Part shown: positions 51,034 through 58,588 of the stretch, piece by piece
Numbering within the stretch: the first letter of the stretch is position 1
Layout of the letters: each line of letters begins with the position of its first letter
Assembly: GCA_023393165.1 (NCBI GenBank)
Contig: JAEWMJ010000018.1
Coordinates: 124,001-188,000 of the forward strand
DNA: 64,000 bases
Direction: 5' to 3'
Origin: Bacillota bacterium
GTDB lineage: Bacteria > Bacillota > Clostridia > Christensenellales > Christensenellaceae
The notes under the pieces: model-generated
Database searches by the model: none
What the model was told of the DNA's origin: nothing
The model's input: only the letters and a program-made list of their open reading frames with translations
Program-made: the position numbers and the translations under genes

Positions 51034-51775
51034 CTGCCTGACCATATTCCCGGAAATGTTCGGCGGATTTATTGAATCAAGTTTATGCGGCAAAGCGATT
51101 GCAAGCAGCATAATTGAAGTAAATCTCATAAATTACCGCGATTATACCCAAGACAAGCACAACCGCGTGGACGATTACCCATTTGGGGGCGGCGCGGGAA
51201 TGCTGATTATGTGCCAGCCGGTGTTTGATTGTTTCAGCGATCTGAAGAACAAATATGCGGAGAAAAAAACATGCAACATATATATGTCTGCTGCCGGGAA
51301 AACGCTAGACCAGAAAACGGCAAAAGAACTTTCCGGATACGAGGTTTTAAATATACTTTGCGGTCATTACGAAGGCGTAGACCAGCGGATTATAGATAAT
51401 TGCATTGACAGGGAAATATCCATAGGAGATTATGTGCTGACGGGCGGCGAACTGCCGGCAATGGTTCTGATGGACTGCGTCATGCGGTATGCGGGCGTAT
51501 TATCTAATGAAGAATCCCATGCGGAGGAATCCCATTACGACGGATTTCTGGAATATCCACAGTATACCCGGCCTGCCGAATTCAGGGGACTCAATGTTCC
51601 TGAGGTGCTGCTGTCCGGTCATCACGCCAATATCAAGGAATGGCAGCGGGAAATGTCCCTGAGAAAAACGGCGCAAATACGCCCGGATCTCTTAAAAAAG
51701 GCTGATTTATCAGAAAAAGACCTTAAATTGCTCGAAAAACATAAAATCTTTCTTGATTTAGAGAAGGGTTTATGA
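51020..51775 (+). CDS. trmD: tRNA (guanine-N1)-methyltransferase TrmD
   Basis: 251 residues from ATG 51020 (or 51023), AGAGG 9 nt upstream; the longer upstream frame lies in rimM. SPOUT trefoil knot: LTIFPEMF at the start, DYPFGGGAGMLI, CGHYEGVDQRI and ISIGDYVLTGGELPA. It methylates G37 in tRNAs with a 36-G, preventing frameshifts. Confidence 0.96.
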   Translation: MMIFNCLTIFPEMFGGFIESSLCGKAIASSIIEVNLINYRDYTQDKHNRVDDYPFGGGAGMLIMCQPVFDCFSDLKNKYAEKKTCNIYMSAAGKTLDQKTAKELSGYEVLNILCGHYEGVDQRIIDNCIDREISIGDYVLTGGELPAMVLMDCVMRYAGVLSNEESHAEESHYDGFLEYPQYTRPAEFRGLNVPEVLLSGHHANIKEWQREMSLRKTAQIRPDLLKKADLSEKDLKLLEKHKIFLDLEKGL

Positions 51776-51799
51776 TAAAATTTCATGTGTTTGTATTAC

Positions 51800-51837
51800 G
51801 GACGGTCCGCTGCCTAGATCAGTAGGTAAGAACGTCT
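51800..51837 (+). promoter_or_regulatory. candidate L19 leader structure
   Basis: GGACG (51800-51804) can pair with CGTCT (51833-51837), enclosing CCTA/TAGG (51813-51825). Position just before rplS and length near 40 nt resemble the ribosomal L19 autoregulatory leader. The assignment is from position and pairing only. Confidence 0.4.
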
Positions 51838-51864
51838 ATGGGGGAAGGAGGCTTCATAAAAGAA

Positions 51865-52206
51865 ATGAACGAAATAATTAAAGCCGTAGAAAAGCAGCAG
51901 CTGAAAACCGATCTTCCGGAAATGAAAATCGGCGATACGCTGAAAGTTTATGTTAAGGTTATTGAAGGCACAAGGGAAAGAGTCCAGGTTTTTGAAGGGT
52001 ATCTGATTGCCCGCAAAGGCGGCGGGCTGACCGAAACCATCACCGTTCGCCGTGTTACTTATGGTATCGGCGTGGAGAGAACTTTTCCCGTACATTCGCC
52101 GCGCATCGATAAAATCGAGGTTGTCAGAAACGGACGGGTTCGCAGAGCGAAACTTTATTATCTGCGTGACAGAGTCGGCAAAGCAGCCAGAATCAAAGAA
52201 AAATAA
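51865..52206 (+). CDS. rplS: 50S ribosomal protein L19
   Basis: 113 residues from ATG 51865. The ATG at 51838 would translate the GGAAGGAGG site, so it is rejected. L19 motifs: GDTLKVYVKVIEGTRERVQV, FEGYLIARKG, TVRRVTYGIGVERTFPVHSP and LYYLRDRVGKAARI. A bridge protein at the subunit interface. A terminator follows. Confidence 0.96.
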   Translation: MNEIIKAVEKQQLKTDLPEMKIGDTLKVYVKVIEGTRERVQVFEGYLIARKGGGLTETITVRRVTYGIGVERTFPVHSPRIDKIEVVRNGRVRRAKLYYLRDRVGKAARIKEK

Positions 52207-52218
52207 GATAACAAAAAT

Positions 52219-52244
52219 GGGGGGCTGGAGAGGCCCCTTTTTTC
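52219..52244 (+). terminator. terminator of the ylxM-rplS operon
   Basis: GGGGC (52221-52225) pairs with GCCCC (52233-52237), then six T. Confidence 0.8.
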
Positions 52245-52251
52245 TTACTCG

Positions 52252-52332
52252 GCGGAGCGGAGCCGAGCGCACGCCCAAGCGTGATGAAGCGAGGCGGAAG
52301 CTCACTGAACGCGAGATGAATGAAAGCGCGGG
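52252..52332 (+). repeat. R3 repeat copy b
   Basis: Contains GAGCGCACGCCCAAGCGTGA, GAAGCGAGGCGGAAG and CTCACTGAACGCGAGATGAA. Best-preserved copy. Confidence 0.8.
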
Positions 52333-52417
52333 CCAAAAAAACTACCCGACGCGCAGCATGAATCCTCAGTGAAGCGGAAAGCTTGATGGGTTGTAAATCC
52401 TAGGTTGTTCATCTTTA

Positions 52418-52466
52418 CACCTCATCAGTCACCTGCGGCGACAGCTTCCCCTCCAAGGGGAAGCCT
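52418..52466 (+). repeat. R2 repeat copy d
   Basis: CACCTCATCAGTCACCTGCG, GCGACAG, then CTTCCCCTCCAAGGGGAAG. Same order as copies a and b. Confidence 0.85.
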
Positions 52467-52507
52467 ATATAAGCGCGAATCCGCAGTGAAGCGGGGAGAC
52501 TGTGTCG

Positions 52508-52580
52508 GAAGGAGCCGAGTGCACGCCTAAGCGTGATGAAACGAGGCGGAAGCTAGCTGAATATGAGGCGAACGCGATGC
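52508..52580 (+). repeat. R3 repeat copy c
   Basis: Contains GTGCACGCCTAAGCGTGATG, AAACGAGGCGGAAGCTAG and CTGAATATGAGGCGAACGCG. Confidence 0.75.
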
Positions 52581-52637
52581 ATGAGCCCTTAATGAAGCGG
52601 CGGAAGAGATATTTCTGGAAATAATTATTTTAATTTT

Positions 52638-52681
52638 GGTTTTCTTTGGGTTACCTTTCTTTTTTCTAAAAGAAAGGTAAC
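52638..52681 (+). repeat. R1 hairpin repeat, copy g
   Basis: Box GGTTTTCTTTGG, then GTTACCTTTCTTTT pairing with AAAAGAAAGGTAAC (14 bp, perfect). Confidence 0.88.
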
Positions 52682-52706
52682 AATAAAACGATCGGAGCCG
52701 AGCTGG

Positions 52707-53552
52707 ATGGACATTCAATGGTACCCGGGGCACATGCAGCGTGCCAAACGGAAGCTTTCGGAACAATTGAAGCTGATAGACGTCATAATAGAGGTTTTGG
52801 ACGCGAGGCTTCCCCACGGCACACAAAACCCGGATTTTGACGAATTATTTGCCGGGAAAAGACGTTTTTATATATTAAACAAGGCGGATCTGGCCGATCC
52901 TTCTGTTACAAAAAAATGGCTTGAGTATTACCGCAGGCAGGGAATTTCCTGCGCGGAATTTTCGGCTCCCACATCCGATCCGAAGCATCTAATGGAAAAT
53001 ATCCTTAAAGTCGTTCAGGAAATGGTGGAGCGTTACCGCGCAAAAGGAATGGAAAAAACAGTGCGCGCGATGGTGGCCGGCATACCAAACGTGGGCAAAT
53101 CCGCCGTGCTGAACCGCCTGGCAGGATCGGGAAAAATGAAGCAAGGCAATATGCCGGGGGTCACCCGCGGGCTGCAGTGGGCGCGGATCAGTCCTTATTT
53201 TGAAGTGATGGATACTCCGGGAATACTGATGCCTAAAATAGAAAACGAACAAACAGCCGCAAAAATCGCCGCTATCGGATCTATCCGGCAGGAAGTGCTG
53301 GATGTGGAAAGCATCGCATATTATGTAATACAAATATTAACAAAAAATTCACCCAATTTACTCAAAAAGAGGTATAATTTAGATAGTTTGGATTCTGACG
53401 CCTATGAAGTATTGAAAGAAATATGCAGGAAACGCGGTTTTCTTTTAAAAGGCGGAGAGATGGACACTGAAAGAGGGGCAAGGATCGTGCTGGACGAATT
53501 TAAAAACGGAAAGATCGGCAGGGTTTCGCTGGAGGTGCCGGATGAAGGCTGA
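52707..53552 (+). CDS. rbgA: ribosome biogenesis GTPase RbgA (YlqF)
   Basis: 281 residues; MDIQWYPGHMQRAKRKL is the family N-terminus. Circularly permuted GTPase: NKADLAD (G4) comes before the P-loop GIPNVGKSAVLNRLAG (G1) and DTPGILMP (G3). It drives late 50S assembly. The stop overlaps rnhB by 11 nt. Confidence 0.95.
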   Translation: MDIQWYPGHMQRAKRKLSEQLKLIDVIIEVLDARLPHGTQNPDFDELFAGKRRFYILNKADLADPSVTKKWLEYYRRQGISCAEFSAPTSDPKHLMENILKVVQEMVERYRAKGMEKTVRAMVAGIPNVGKSAVLNRLAGSGKMKQGNMPGVTRGLQWARISPYFEVMDTPGILMPKIENEQTAAKIAAIGSIRQEVLDVESIAYYVIQILTKNSPNLLKKRYNLDSLDSDAYEVLKEICRKRGFLLKGGEMDTERGARIVLDEFKNGKIGRVSLEVPDEG

Positions 53553-54183
53553 GGCGCAGCAAGAACTTTTGCAAAAACTGATTCAAACTGAAAATGAATG
53601 CAGGCAAAAGGGATTCCGCAGAATCGCGGGCGCTGATGAAGCGGGACGCGGTCCGCTGGCGGGTCCGGTTGTCGCCGCATGCGTAATAATGCCCGAAGAC
53701 GGGCTTATTCCAGGTGTAAACGATTCTAAAAAGCTTTCTGAAGCAAAACGGGAAGAATTATACGAAAAGATCATAAAGACTGCGGTGTCATACCGGACAG
53801 GCATTGTGGAGCAGGACGTTATTGACGAACTGAATATTCTGGCGGCTACGCGGCTTGCGTTCAAGCGCGCAATAGATTCCATGGAAATCACTCCGGATTA
53901 CCTTTATACCGATATGATAGACAAGCTGGACATTGCGCTTCCCTGGACGCCCATAGTAAAGGGGGACGCGCAAATGTATTCGGTTGCGGCTGCATCTATC
54001 GTGGCAAAAGTTACGAGAGACAGGATCATGCGGGAATACGACAAGCTGTATCCGGAATACGGCTTTGTGCGTCATAAGGGCTACGGTACCGCAGAACATA
54101 TGGATGCTATACGCAAATACGGCCCGACGCCTCTGCACAGGCGTTCGTTTATAAAGAAACTGACGGGCGAAGGATATGAGTAA
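53542..54183 (+). CDS. rnhB: ribonuclease HII
   Basis: 213 residues. IAGADEAGRGPLAGPVVAA carries the catalytic Asp-Glu pair, LYTDMIDKLD the third acidic residue region, and AAASIVAKVTRDRIM the family signature. It removes ribonucleotides from DNA. It overlaps rbgA and yraN. Confidence 0.96.
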   Translation: MKAEAQQELLQKLIQTENECRQKGFRRIAGADEAGRGPLAGPVVAACVIMPEDGLIPGVNDSKKLSEAKREELYEKIIKTAVSYRTGIVEQDVIDELNILAATRLAFKRAIDSMEITPDYLYTDMIDKLDIALPWTPIVKGDAQMYSVAAASIVAKVTRDRIMREYDKLYPEYGFVRHKGYGTAEHMDAIRKYGPTPLHRRSFIKKLTGEGYE

Positions 54184-54535
54184 TCAAAGCGTAGGAAAAT
54201 TAGGGGAAGACCTTGTCTGCTGCCATTTAAAGAAAAACGGCTATAAGATACTGGAGAGGAACTACCGGTTCCGCTGGGGTGAAATAGATATTATTGCGGC
54301 AAAAAAGGGGCAAACGGTATTTGTGGAAGTAAAGACCAGGAATTCGGACCGGTTCGGCACGCCTGCCGAAGCGGTGGGCCTGCGGAAACAAAAATCGATT
54401 ATACTTGCCGCACAGCAGTATATCGTCCAAAACGGGAAAGCGGATGAAAACTACACGTTTGACGTTGCTGAAGTAAGAATCCAAAACGGTATTCCGACCA
54501 TTCATTATATAGAGAACGCATTTAGCCTCAGCTGA
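54176..54535 (+). CDS. yraN: YraN-family nuclease-fold protein (UPF0102)
   Basis: 119 residues. GKLGEDLVCCHLKKNGYKIL, WGEIDIIAAKKGQTVFVEVK and the basic VKTRNSD give the Holliday-resolvase-like PD-(D/E)xK fold with the E-D-ExK residues in place. Cellular role is not settled. Part of rbgA-rnhB-yraN; a long hairpin spans its stop codon. Confidence 0.9.
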   Translation: MSNQSVGKLGEDLVCCHLKKNGYKILERNYRFRWGEIDIIAAKKGQTVFVEVKTRNSDRFGTPAEAVGLRKQKSIILAAQQYIVQNGKADENYTFDVAEVRIQNGIPTIHYIENAFSLS

Positions 54536-54577
54536 CAAAGCAGTAAACGCCCCCGGCGGCGGCGTTAAACTGAGGCT
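54524..54577. other. two-level hairpin across the yraN stop codon
   Basis: AGCCTCAG (54524-54531) pairs with CTGAGGCT (54570-54577), enclosing AACGCC/GGCGTT (54546-54566). No T run, so it more likely limits read-through or translation of the next gene than terminates. Confidence 0.45.
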
Positions 54578-54595
54578 GGCTAAAAGAGGATGCTT

Positions 54596-56035
54596 ATGAG
54601 AAAAAATACGGCTTTGTTCTATATTATGACCGCGGCTTTGGTGGCGCTGATGTGCGCGGCGGCGGTATATGAAGAAAGCAACTTGATAATCTTTATCAGC
54701 GGCGCGGTATTTATGACCGTAATATTTGCCGCGTATATTCATACCAATAAAACGAACTATTCCGTTCCGTCACCAAAGAGAACATTTATCGTGCTGCTGG
54801 CAGTAGGCGTACTGATGCGTTTTGTACTAGCGGCAGCCATATTCGGCTATCCGACGGACATCAATTGCTTTTTAGGCTGGTCTCAGGCCGCATACGGCGG
54901 GGGAGTGGACCATTTCTATACAAGCGGTATTTTTGCCGATTATCCGCCGCTGTATATGTATGTACTTTACTTTTTAGGCGCTCTGCAAAGCGTTTTTCAG
55001 ATATCCGCAAACGTATTTTTAATCAAAATGCCTGCAATTTTATGCGACGTTGCGATTGCCCTGTTCCTTTATGATTTTGCTGTGAAAACTCTGTCCAAAG
55101 AAGAACACGGGCTATCAAAAAATAACACGGTTCCGCTGCTCATATTTGCGTGCGTTATGATGAACCCTACGGTCATCATGAACTCGGCTGTCTGGGGCCA
55201 GATAGACATCATATATACATTGATGTCCTGCGTCTGCATTTATATGCTTGCTCAAAGGAAGTTTTCTTTGTCCATCATACTTTTCGCGTTCTCTTTGCTC
55301 TTAAAAGTGCAGACCATCCTGCTGGGCCCTGTAATACTGTTTGCTGTGATATACGGATTTATGAAAAAGGAAACGCGAAAACATACGCTTGTGCAGTTGA
55401 CCGCCGGCGTCGGAATTTCCGCGGCGCTCTGCCTGCTGCTAATTCTGCCGTTTACAGGCGGGAGGCCGCTTACATGGATTATCGATCTGTATTTGCGCAG
55501 TTTGGGCGGATACCCGTACGTTACGGTTAACGGATTCAATTTATATGGAATTTTCGGCTTGAACTGGGCGCCGCTTGATACCACGCAGTTCCTTGGTCTG
55601 CCCTATAACATATGGGGTATAATTGCAATCGCGGCGGTATGCGTGTACGCAGCGTGGCTTTATATAAAAGCTCCGAGGGGCAAATATCTTTTTAACCTGA
55701 CGGCATTCATCATGTTTGGGGTATACATATTTTCGCACAGCATGCATGAACGCTATTCCTTCGCGGTACCGTTATTCCTTTTGTTTTCCTACTGTTATAT
55801 CCGGGATAAAAGAATATTTTACGCGTCCCTGCTCACGTCTTTGGCCCTGCTGGCAAACCAGTGCGTCGCGCTCCAATATTATGCCCAATGGATCCCGTAT
55901 CCGATTATGGCCATTGTATCCGCTTTGAATCTTGCTGCATTTGCATACACTGCTGCAGTGATTACTAAAATTGCATTGGAATACCATAAAATAACGAATA
56001 AAGGTAAGGTTACTAATGGAAATGGAGAAGAATGA
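54596..56035 (+). CDS. multi-pass membrane glycosyltransferase-like protein (GT-C fold)
   Basis: 479 residues from ATG 54596 (AAGAGGA 5 nt upstream; the ATG at 54590 overlaps it). About ten membrane helices. The first extracellular loop has YPTDINCFLGWSQAAYGGGV and FADYPPLYMYVLYF, the acidic/Pro pattern of lipid-carrier-dependent GT-C transferases (GT39/GT87-like). HSMHERYSFAVPL near the C-terminus is a conserved loop of this clostridial group. Substrate unknown. It overlaps the next gene by 20 nt, so the two act together. Confidence 0.75.
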   Translation: MRKNTALFYIMTAALVALMCAAAVYEESNLIIFISGAVFMTVIFAAYIHTNKTNYSVPSPKRTFIVLLAVGVLMRFVLAAAIFGYPTDINCFLGWSQAAYGGGVDHFYTSGIFADYPPLYMYVLYFLGALQSVFQISANVFLIKMPAILCDVAIALFLYDFAVKTLSKEEHGLSKNNTVPLLIFACVMMNPTVIMNSAVWGQIDIIYTLMSCVCIYMLAQRKFSLSIILFAFSLLLKVQTILLGPVILFAVIYGFMKKETRKHTLVQLTAGVGISAALCLLLILPFTGGRPLTWIIDLYLRSLGGYPYVTVNGFNLYGIFGLNWAPLDTTQFLGLPYNIWGIIAIAAVCVYAAWLYIKAPRGKYLFNLTAFIMFGVYIFSHSMHERYSFAVPLFLLFSYCYIRDKRIFYASLLTSLALLANQCVALQYYAQWIPYPIMAIVSALNLAAFAYTAAVITKIALEYHKITNKGKVTNGNGEE

Positions 56036-57899
56036 GAACCTGCAGGAATCCCAGAACTTACAGTATGAGAATGACAACACGACCCTGCCGGAGGAAAAGG
56101 TCATACAGGACCCTCTGCCTGGAGGGTTTAAAGCCTGGAAGAATCCGATCGACAGGAAAGATAAATGGATAATGCTGCTGATTTCAATTATATACGCAGT
56201 TGTAGCCTATGTTAATCTTGGCAGTTTTACCGCGCCCGAGACACAGACATACATGGAGAATCCTGTGATTCTGCAGTTGGAGAAATCGACGCATATCAGC
56301 GACATACGGTATTATGCCGGTATAGGGGAAGGGACTATAGAATTTGAATACTCTTCCGACGGACTGAATTATACGCCTGTCAAGACGGAAGAAGACAAAG
56401 ATGCGGTCATCGAATATCAAAATTCCAATATGTATGTCTACAGATCCACCAAGACGGATATCGAAGCTTCCTATATCAGGATAGACGTTCTCAAACCGGG
56501 AATGAATATCAATGAAATTGCCGTTATTGATTCCGACGGAAATTTGGCTTCCGTTCAATCGGCTTCCCTGGAATCCGGCGACGCTTCGGGTAAATATGAT
56601 CCGGCAAACCTGATAGACGAGCAGGACCTTGTTCCCGCAAATCCTTCTTACATGGACGAAATGTATTTTGACGAGATATACCATGGCAGAACGGCATATG
56701 AAGATATCCATCATATGGAGCCCTACGAGATCACCCATCCGCCGCTTGGCAAGGTAATTATGACCATTGGAATCAATATCTTCGGCATGACTCCGTTTGG
56801 ATGGCGCTGCGTCGGCACCCTGTTCGGAGTTCTGGTGCTGCCCATAATGTACATATTCGCAAAGAGCCTCTTCCGCGAAAAGAAATACGCTGTTATTGCA
56901 GCGGTGCTCTTTGCAGTAGACTTTATGCATTTTTCCCAGACAAGAATAGGCACCATAGACAGTTACAGCATCACCTGGATCATGCTGATGACATACTTTA
57001 TGTACCGGTTCACACAATGCAACTTTAATTTCCAGCCGCTGAAAAAGACGCTTTTGCCTCTTTTCTTAAGCGGCCTGTTCTTCGGAATAGGCGCGGCTAC
57101 AAAATGGCTGTGCATATACGCAGGCGCAGGACTTCTCGTGGTGTTTGTATATACCATGCTCAAACGCAGGAAAGAATATAAGATCGCATGCAAAGCGCCG
57201 GATAAATATGCGCAAATTGTTAAAAATTACAAAAAAAATGTTGTTTATACTTTATTATGGTGTATACTGTTTTTTATAATCATACCTGGCGTGATTTATG
57301 TGCTGTCCTATAAGGGCTACTGGCATAACAACGGCGAGCAGTGGGGCCTAAAAGACGTAATAGCCAATCAGAAATATATGCTGAACTACCATGCAAACCT
57401 GCATCCGGCAAACCCGCATCCATTCGCGTCAATGTGGTATACCTGGCCATTGGATATCCGCCCGCTTCTTTTTTACAGCAACCAGACGGTTCCGAATGTG
57501 GTATCCACCATGTCCACTATGGGAAATCCGTTCATTTGGATTGGCGGTCTCATATCCGGAATCACGCTGACGCTGATGGCGATATTCAAGAAATACCGTT
57601 CGGGCGCGGCGGCATTCTTGGGGATCAGCGCGCTTTCGCAGATCGTTCCATGGGTGCTTGTAACCAGAGAAGTATTTATATACCATTATTTTGCAACGAC
57701 GCCTTTCCTGATCCTGATCCTGACGCTGATGCTGAAGCATATAGACGAGTCAAGCGAACGGGGCAGGAGGTATACGACGATATTCGTGATCGTGTGCGTA
57801 GCCGCTTTTGCAGCATTCTATCCTGTGATTTCAGGAACGCCCGTCCCGCAGTGGTATATCAATATGATCCGGTGGCTTCCGTCCTGGCCGTTCTATTAA
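56016..57899 (+). CDS. PMT-like (GT39) polyprenol-phosphate-sugar-dependent glycosyltransferase
   Basis: 627 residues. A Glu/Asn-rich cytoplasmic start (1-45), one membrane helix (about 52-68), then an extracellular beta-rich insert (about 70-205; VILQLEKSTHISDIRYYAG, IEFEYSSDGLNYTPV, YIRIDVLKPGMNINEIAVID) resembling an F5/8-type (discoidin) fold. The PMT catalytic loop follows: YFDEIYHGRTAYE with the Asp-Glu pair and ITHPPLGKVI. About nine more helices complete it. Protein O-mannosyltransferases of this type transfer a sugar from a polyprenyl phosphate to exported proteins. Acceptor unknown. Confidence 0.85.
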   Translation: MEMEKNENLQESQNLQYENDNTTLPEEKVIQDPLPGGFKAWKNPIDRKDKWIMLLISIIYAVVAYVNLGSFTAPETQTYMENPVILQLEKSTHISDIRYYAGIGEGTIEFEYSSDGLNYTPVKTEEDKDAVIEYQNSNMYVYRSTKTDIEASYIRIDVLKPGMNINEIAVIDSDGNLASVQSASLESGDASGKYDPANLIDEQDLVPANPSYMDEMYFDEIYHGRTAYEDIHHMEPYEITHPPLGKVIMTIGINIFGMTPFGWRCVGTLFGVLVLPIMYIFAKSLFREKKYAVIAAVLFAVDFMHFSQTRIGTIDSYSITWIMLMTYFMYRFTQCNFNFQPLKKTLLPLFLSGLFFGIGAATKWLCIYAGAGLLVVFVYTMLKRRKEYKIACKAPDKYAQIVKNYKKNVVYTLLWCILFFIIIPGVIYVLSYKGYWHNNGEQWGLKDVIANQKYMLNYHANLHPANPHPFASMWYTWPLDIRPLLFYSNQTVPNVVSTMSTMGNPFIWIGGLISGITLTLMAIFKKYRSGAAAFLGISALSQIVPWVLVTREVFIYHYFATTPFLILILTLMLKHIDESSERGRRYTTIFVIVCVAAFAAFYPVISGTPVPQWYINMIRWLPSWPFY

Positions 57900-57904
57900 T
57901 CTCG

Positions 57905-57991
57905 GCGGGGGAACTTTTCCCCCGTCCGACGCTTCGCTGCCACCCCCTTTTTAATGTATCCGCATGCAACTTCATACGGGAAGTTGATGCG
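57905..57991. other. two hairpins after the PMT gene
   Basis: GGGGGAA/TTCCCCC with a CTT loop (near 57909-57925) and CGCAT-CAACTTC/GAAGTTG-ATGCG (57961-57991). The first could be a weak terminator. Confidence 0.4.
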
Positions 57992-58059
57992 GATGATTAA
58001 AGTGGTTGTTAGGGCTTGAATAGCGGGAGAAGCGTAGATATGACATATTAATTATGTTT

Positions 58060-58103
58060 GGTTTTCTTTGGGGTCCCCTTTCTTTTCCCAAAAGAAAGGG
58101 GAC
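58060..58103 (+). repeat. R1 hairpin repeat, copy h
   Basis: Box GGTTTTCTTTGG, then GTCCCCTTTCTTTT pairing with AAAAGAAAGGGGAC. Here TCCCC/GGGGA replaces TTACC/GGTAA: both arms changed together. Confidence 0.88.
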
Positions 58104-58131
58104 AAAAAAAGCATAAATTGATCGAGGTTGA

Positions 58132-58572
58132 ATGAGCAGCAGTTTAGTTAATTGGTTTATTAAGTTTAAAAAAGACATTATACAGTTTTTTCAGTTCCAG
58201 TTTGTATCTGTTATCGCATACTGGGCGGATTACGGCGTGTTTCTTTTAAACAACAACGTTATGTTTGCATCCCTCGAAGGCAGTCCTTTAAAATACACCT
58301 ATTCCAAAATGATTTCCTATATCGTCGGACTCATGACCAGCTATCTGATCAACAAGCGGTGGACGTTCGGCGTAAAACGGAAGATATTTTCCATGTACCT
58401 TTTGATGTTTATTGTGGTAAACGCGCTTGCGCTTACCGCCAATCTGACGGGCATGTACATTTTAACGGAATATTATAATTTTAATTCCAATATTTCTCAG
58501 ATATTAGCAACTGTGTTTTCTTTCAGTATCAATTACTGTGGCAACAAGCTATGGGTTTTTGAAAAAAAATAA
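58132..58572 (+). CDS. gtrA: GtrA-family membrane protein
   Basis: 146 residues, four membrane helices. FQFVSVIAYWADYGVFLLNN at the start and FSFSINYCGNKLWVF at the end are GtrA features, with SYLINKRWTF between helices two and three. The family is thought to move polyprenol-phosphate-linked sugars across the membrane, which fits the two carrier-dependent transferases upstream. GATCGAGG before ATG. Confidence 0.88.
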   Translation: MSSSLVNWFIKFKKDIIQFFQFQFVSVIAYWADYGVFLLNNNVMFASLEGSPLKYTYSKMISYIVGLMTSYLINKRWTFGVKRKIFSMYLLMFIVVNALALTANLTGMYILTEYYNFNSNISQILATVFSFSINYCGNKLWVFEKK

Positions 58573-58588
58573 TGCGAGGGACTTAAAC

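Larger units (their letters stand above)
52245..52706. other. 462-nt gap made of dispersed repeats
   Basis: No gene. In order: R3 copy b, a short unit with CAGTGAAGCGG, R2 copy d, another CAGTGAAGCGG unit, R3 copy c, and R1 copy g, ending 25 nt before rbgA. The unit CAGTGAAGCGG occurs twice and a related AATGAAGCGG once. Confidence 0.7.

Noticed and set aside
52052..52372. 106-codon + strand ORF in another frame of rplS running into the repeats
   Set aside because: Overlaps rplS in a different frame and its C-terminal part is a translation of R3 repeat copy b.
57341..58000. 219-codon + strand ORF in another frame of the PMT-like gene
   Set aside because: The 56016-57899 frame encodes recognisable membrane helices and PMT motifs throughout; the alternative frame has no conserved feature.
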